Below are positions 4,729-5,561 of a DNA stretch of 5,561 nt, piece after piece. The stretch spans positions 1-5,561 of the forward strand of contig JABFVP010000737.1 in assembly GCA_013362725.1 (NCBI GenBank). The letters are read 5' to 3'. A model generated the notes under the pieces. It worked only from the letters and a program-made list of their open reading frames with translations. It ran no database searches and was not told the DNA's origin. Source of the DNA: Cupriavidus sp. (GTDB lineage Bacteria > Pseudomonadota > Gammaproteobacteria > Burkholderiales > Burkholderiaceae). The position numbers and the translations under genes were made by a program. Within the stretch, counting starts at the first letter, position 1. Each line of letters starts with the position of its first letter.

Positions 4729-5561
4729 ATGCACCGCATCGATCCCGTCAACATCCAGCTGTTCCTGGCCGCGGCCCGCGAGGGCTCGATCAAGCGCGCG
4801 GCCGAAACCGAGCATATCGCCCAGTCGGCGCTGAGCCGGCGCATCGCGGAACTGGAGCGCAGCCTGGGGGTGGTGCTGTTCGTGCGCTCGCCCGCCGGCG
4901 TGGTGCTGACCGATGCCGGCGCCCGCGCGCTGGAACTGGGGCGCAAGCTGAACCAGGACATCGCCAGCTTCGCGCGCGAAGTGCAGGACCTGGGCGAGCG
5001 GGTCGCCGGGGTGGTGCGCGTGTCAGCCAGCCCGTCGGCCATCATCGGGTTCCTGCCGGAGCGCCTGCATGCGTTCAAGGCGGCGCATCCGCTGGTCGAG
5101 ATCGCGCTGTACGAGCGCTCCACCGCGGAAACGCTGCGTGCCTGCCTGGATGACCGGGCCGACGTCGGCATCGGGGTCGCGGCCAAGACGCCGGGCGGGC
5201 TGGAATCGTGGGCCTTTGCCAGCGATCCGCTCAATGTGGTGGTGCCGTCGTCGCATGCGCTGGCCCGGCGCAAGCGCCTGCGCTATGCCGAGGTGCTGGA
5301 GCATCCGCTGGTGGTGGTGCAGCCTGGCGGGGCGCTCGACCAGGACCTGCGCGAGCAGGCGGCCAACCTGCGCCTGCCGTTCAACCAGGGCGTGACCGTT
5401 TCCAGCTTCGAGGCCGCCTGCCGCATGGTGGAAGCGGGACTGGGCATCGCCGTGCTGCCGGCCAGTGCCGGCGCGGCCTATGCCGGAACGCGGCGCTTCG
5501 TGCGCGTGCCGCTGGACGAGCCGTGGCGCCAGCGCCAGTTGCGCATCTATGCGCCATACAA
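4729..5561 (+). CDS. LysR-family transcriptional regulator (3' end outside the window)
   Basis: Of a usual 300 or so residues, 277 are visible before the window ends; there is no stop. Residues 5-64 form the winged helix-turn-helix: VNIQLFLAAAREGSIKRAAE, then the recognition helix AQSALSRRIAELERSLG and the wing VVLFVRSPAGVVLTDAG. Residues about 65-90 are the linker dimerisation helix. From about 94 (GVVRVSASPSAI) the periplasmic-binding-like effector domain follows, with FLPERLHAFKAAHP (108-121) and MVEAGLGIAVLP (233-244) characteristic of the family. LysR proteins are cytoplasmic tetramers that sense a small metabolite and usually activate a divergent operon. Here the divergent gene is the fused hydro-lyase, so its substrate or product is a reasonable inducer (inference). 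The ATG at 4729 fits the family N-terminus, but no clear Shine-Dalgarno precedes it, suggesting weak or leaderless translation. It is unrelated in position to the truncated LysR tail at 2431-2589. Confidence 0.95.
   Translation, partial: MHRIDPVNIQLFLAAAREGSIKRAAETEHIAQSALSRRIAELERSLGVVLFVRSPAGVVLTDAGARALELGRKLNQDIASFAREVQDLGERVAGVVRVSASPSAIIGFLPERLHAFKAAHPLVEIALYERSTAETLRACLDDRADVGIGVAAKTPGGLESWAFASDPLNVVVPSSHALARRKRLRYAEVLEHPLVVVQPGGALDQDLREQAANLRLPFNQGVTVSSFEAACRMVEAGLGIAVLPASAGAAYAGTRRFVRVPLDEPWRQRQLRIYAPY

Noticed and set aside
4545..5273. N-terminal extension of the hydro-lyase to 901 residues
   Set aside because: The extension is antisense to the clearly recognisable LysR gene, is Ser/Arg/Ala-rich without homology, and would bypass the good GGAG at 4554-4551 and the family-like N-terminus starting at 4544.

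Overview
The window looks like chromosomal or megaplasmid DNA from a high-GC betaproteobacterium, most likely Burkholderiaceae of the Cupriavidus/Ralstonia type. This is inferred from codon use with strong G/C preference at third positions, the dense mix of LysR regulators and catabolic-type genes, and the flavour of the proteins. No species assignment can be proved from the sequence alone.

Layout, left to right. (1) 33-659, plus strand: a complete 208-residue FMN-binding split-barrel protein (pyridoxamine-phosphate-oxidase-like, NimA-related), closed by a textbook UUCG-loop terminator at 681-706. (2) About 180 bases (707-885) with no gene but several stacked inverted repeats, ending at a good ribosome binding site. 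(3) 886-2259, plus strand: a 457-residue 12-helix MFS transporter of the SV2/aromatic-acid-symporter kind. (4) 2256-2589: about 330 bases without an intact gene. On the minus strand this holds the C-terminal part of a probable OsmC-family protein, and on the plus strand the C-terminal tail of a LysR regulator. The two fragments meet back to back near 2424-2430, as expected if one deletion removed the shared promoter region and N-terminal parts of a divergent pair. (5) 2568-4544, minus strand: a complete 658-residue aconitase/isopropylmalate-dehydratase family enzyme whose swivel (LeuD-like) domain precedes the Fe-S (LeuC-like) domains in one chain. (6) 4545-4728: a divergent promoter region with a TAT-N11-ATA LysR-type site candidate. 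(7) 4729 to the window end, plus strand: a LysR-family regulator, 277 residues visible, 3' end outside the window.

How they fit together. The clearest functional unit is the divergent pair LysR (4729+) / hydro-lyase (4544-), where the regulator probably controls the enzyme and perhaps itself. The MFS permease converges on the gene remnants and is not co-transcribed with the hydro-lyase. A shared pathway for a carboxylic acid (uptake by the permease, isomerisation by the hydro-lyase) is possible, but only neighbourhood supports it. I see no CRISPR array, tRNA, rRNA, intact insertion sequence or defence-type system. The most notable items are the fused gene remnants, the fused 4-1-2-3 hydro-lyase of unknown substrate, and the structured leader ahead of the MFS gene.
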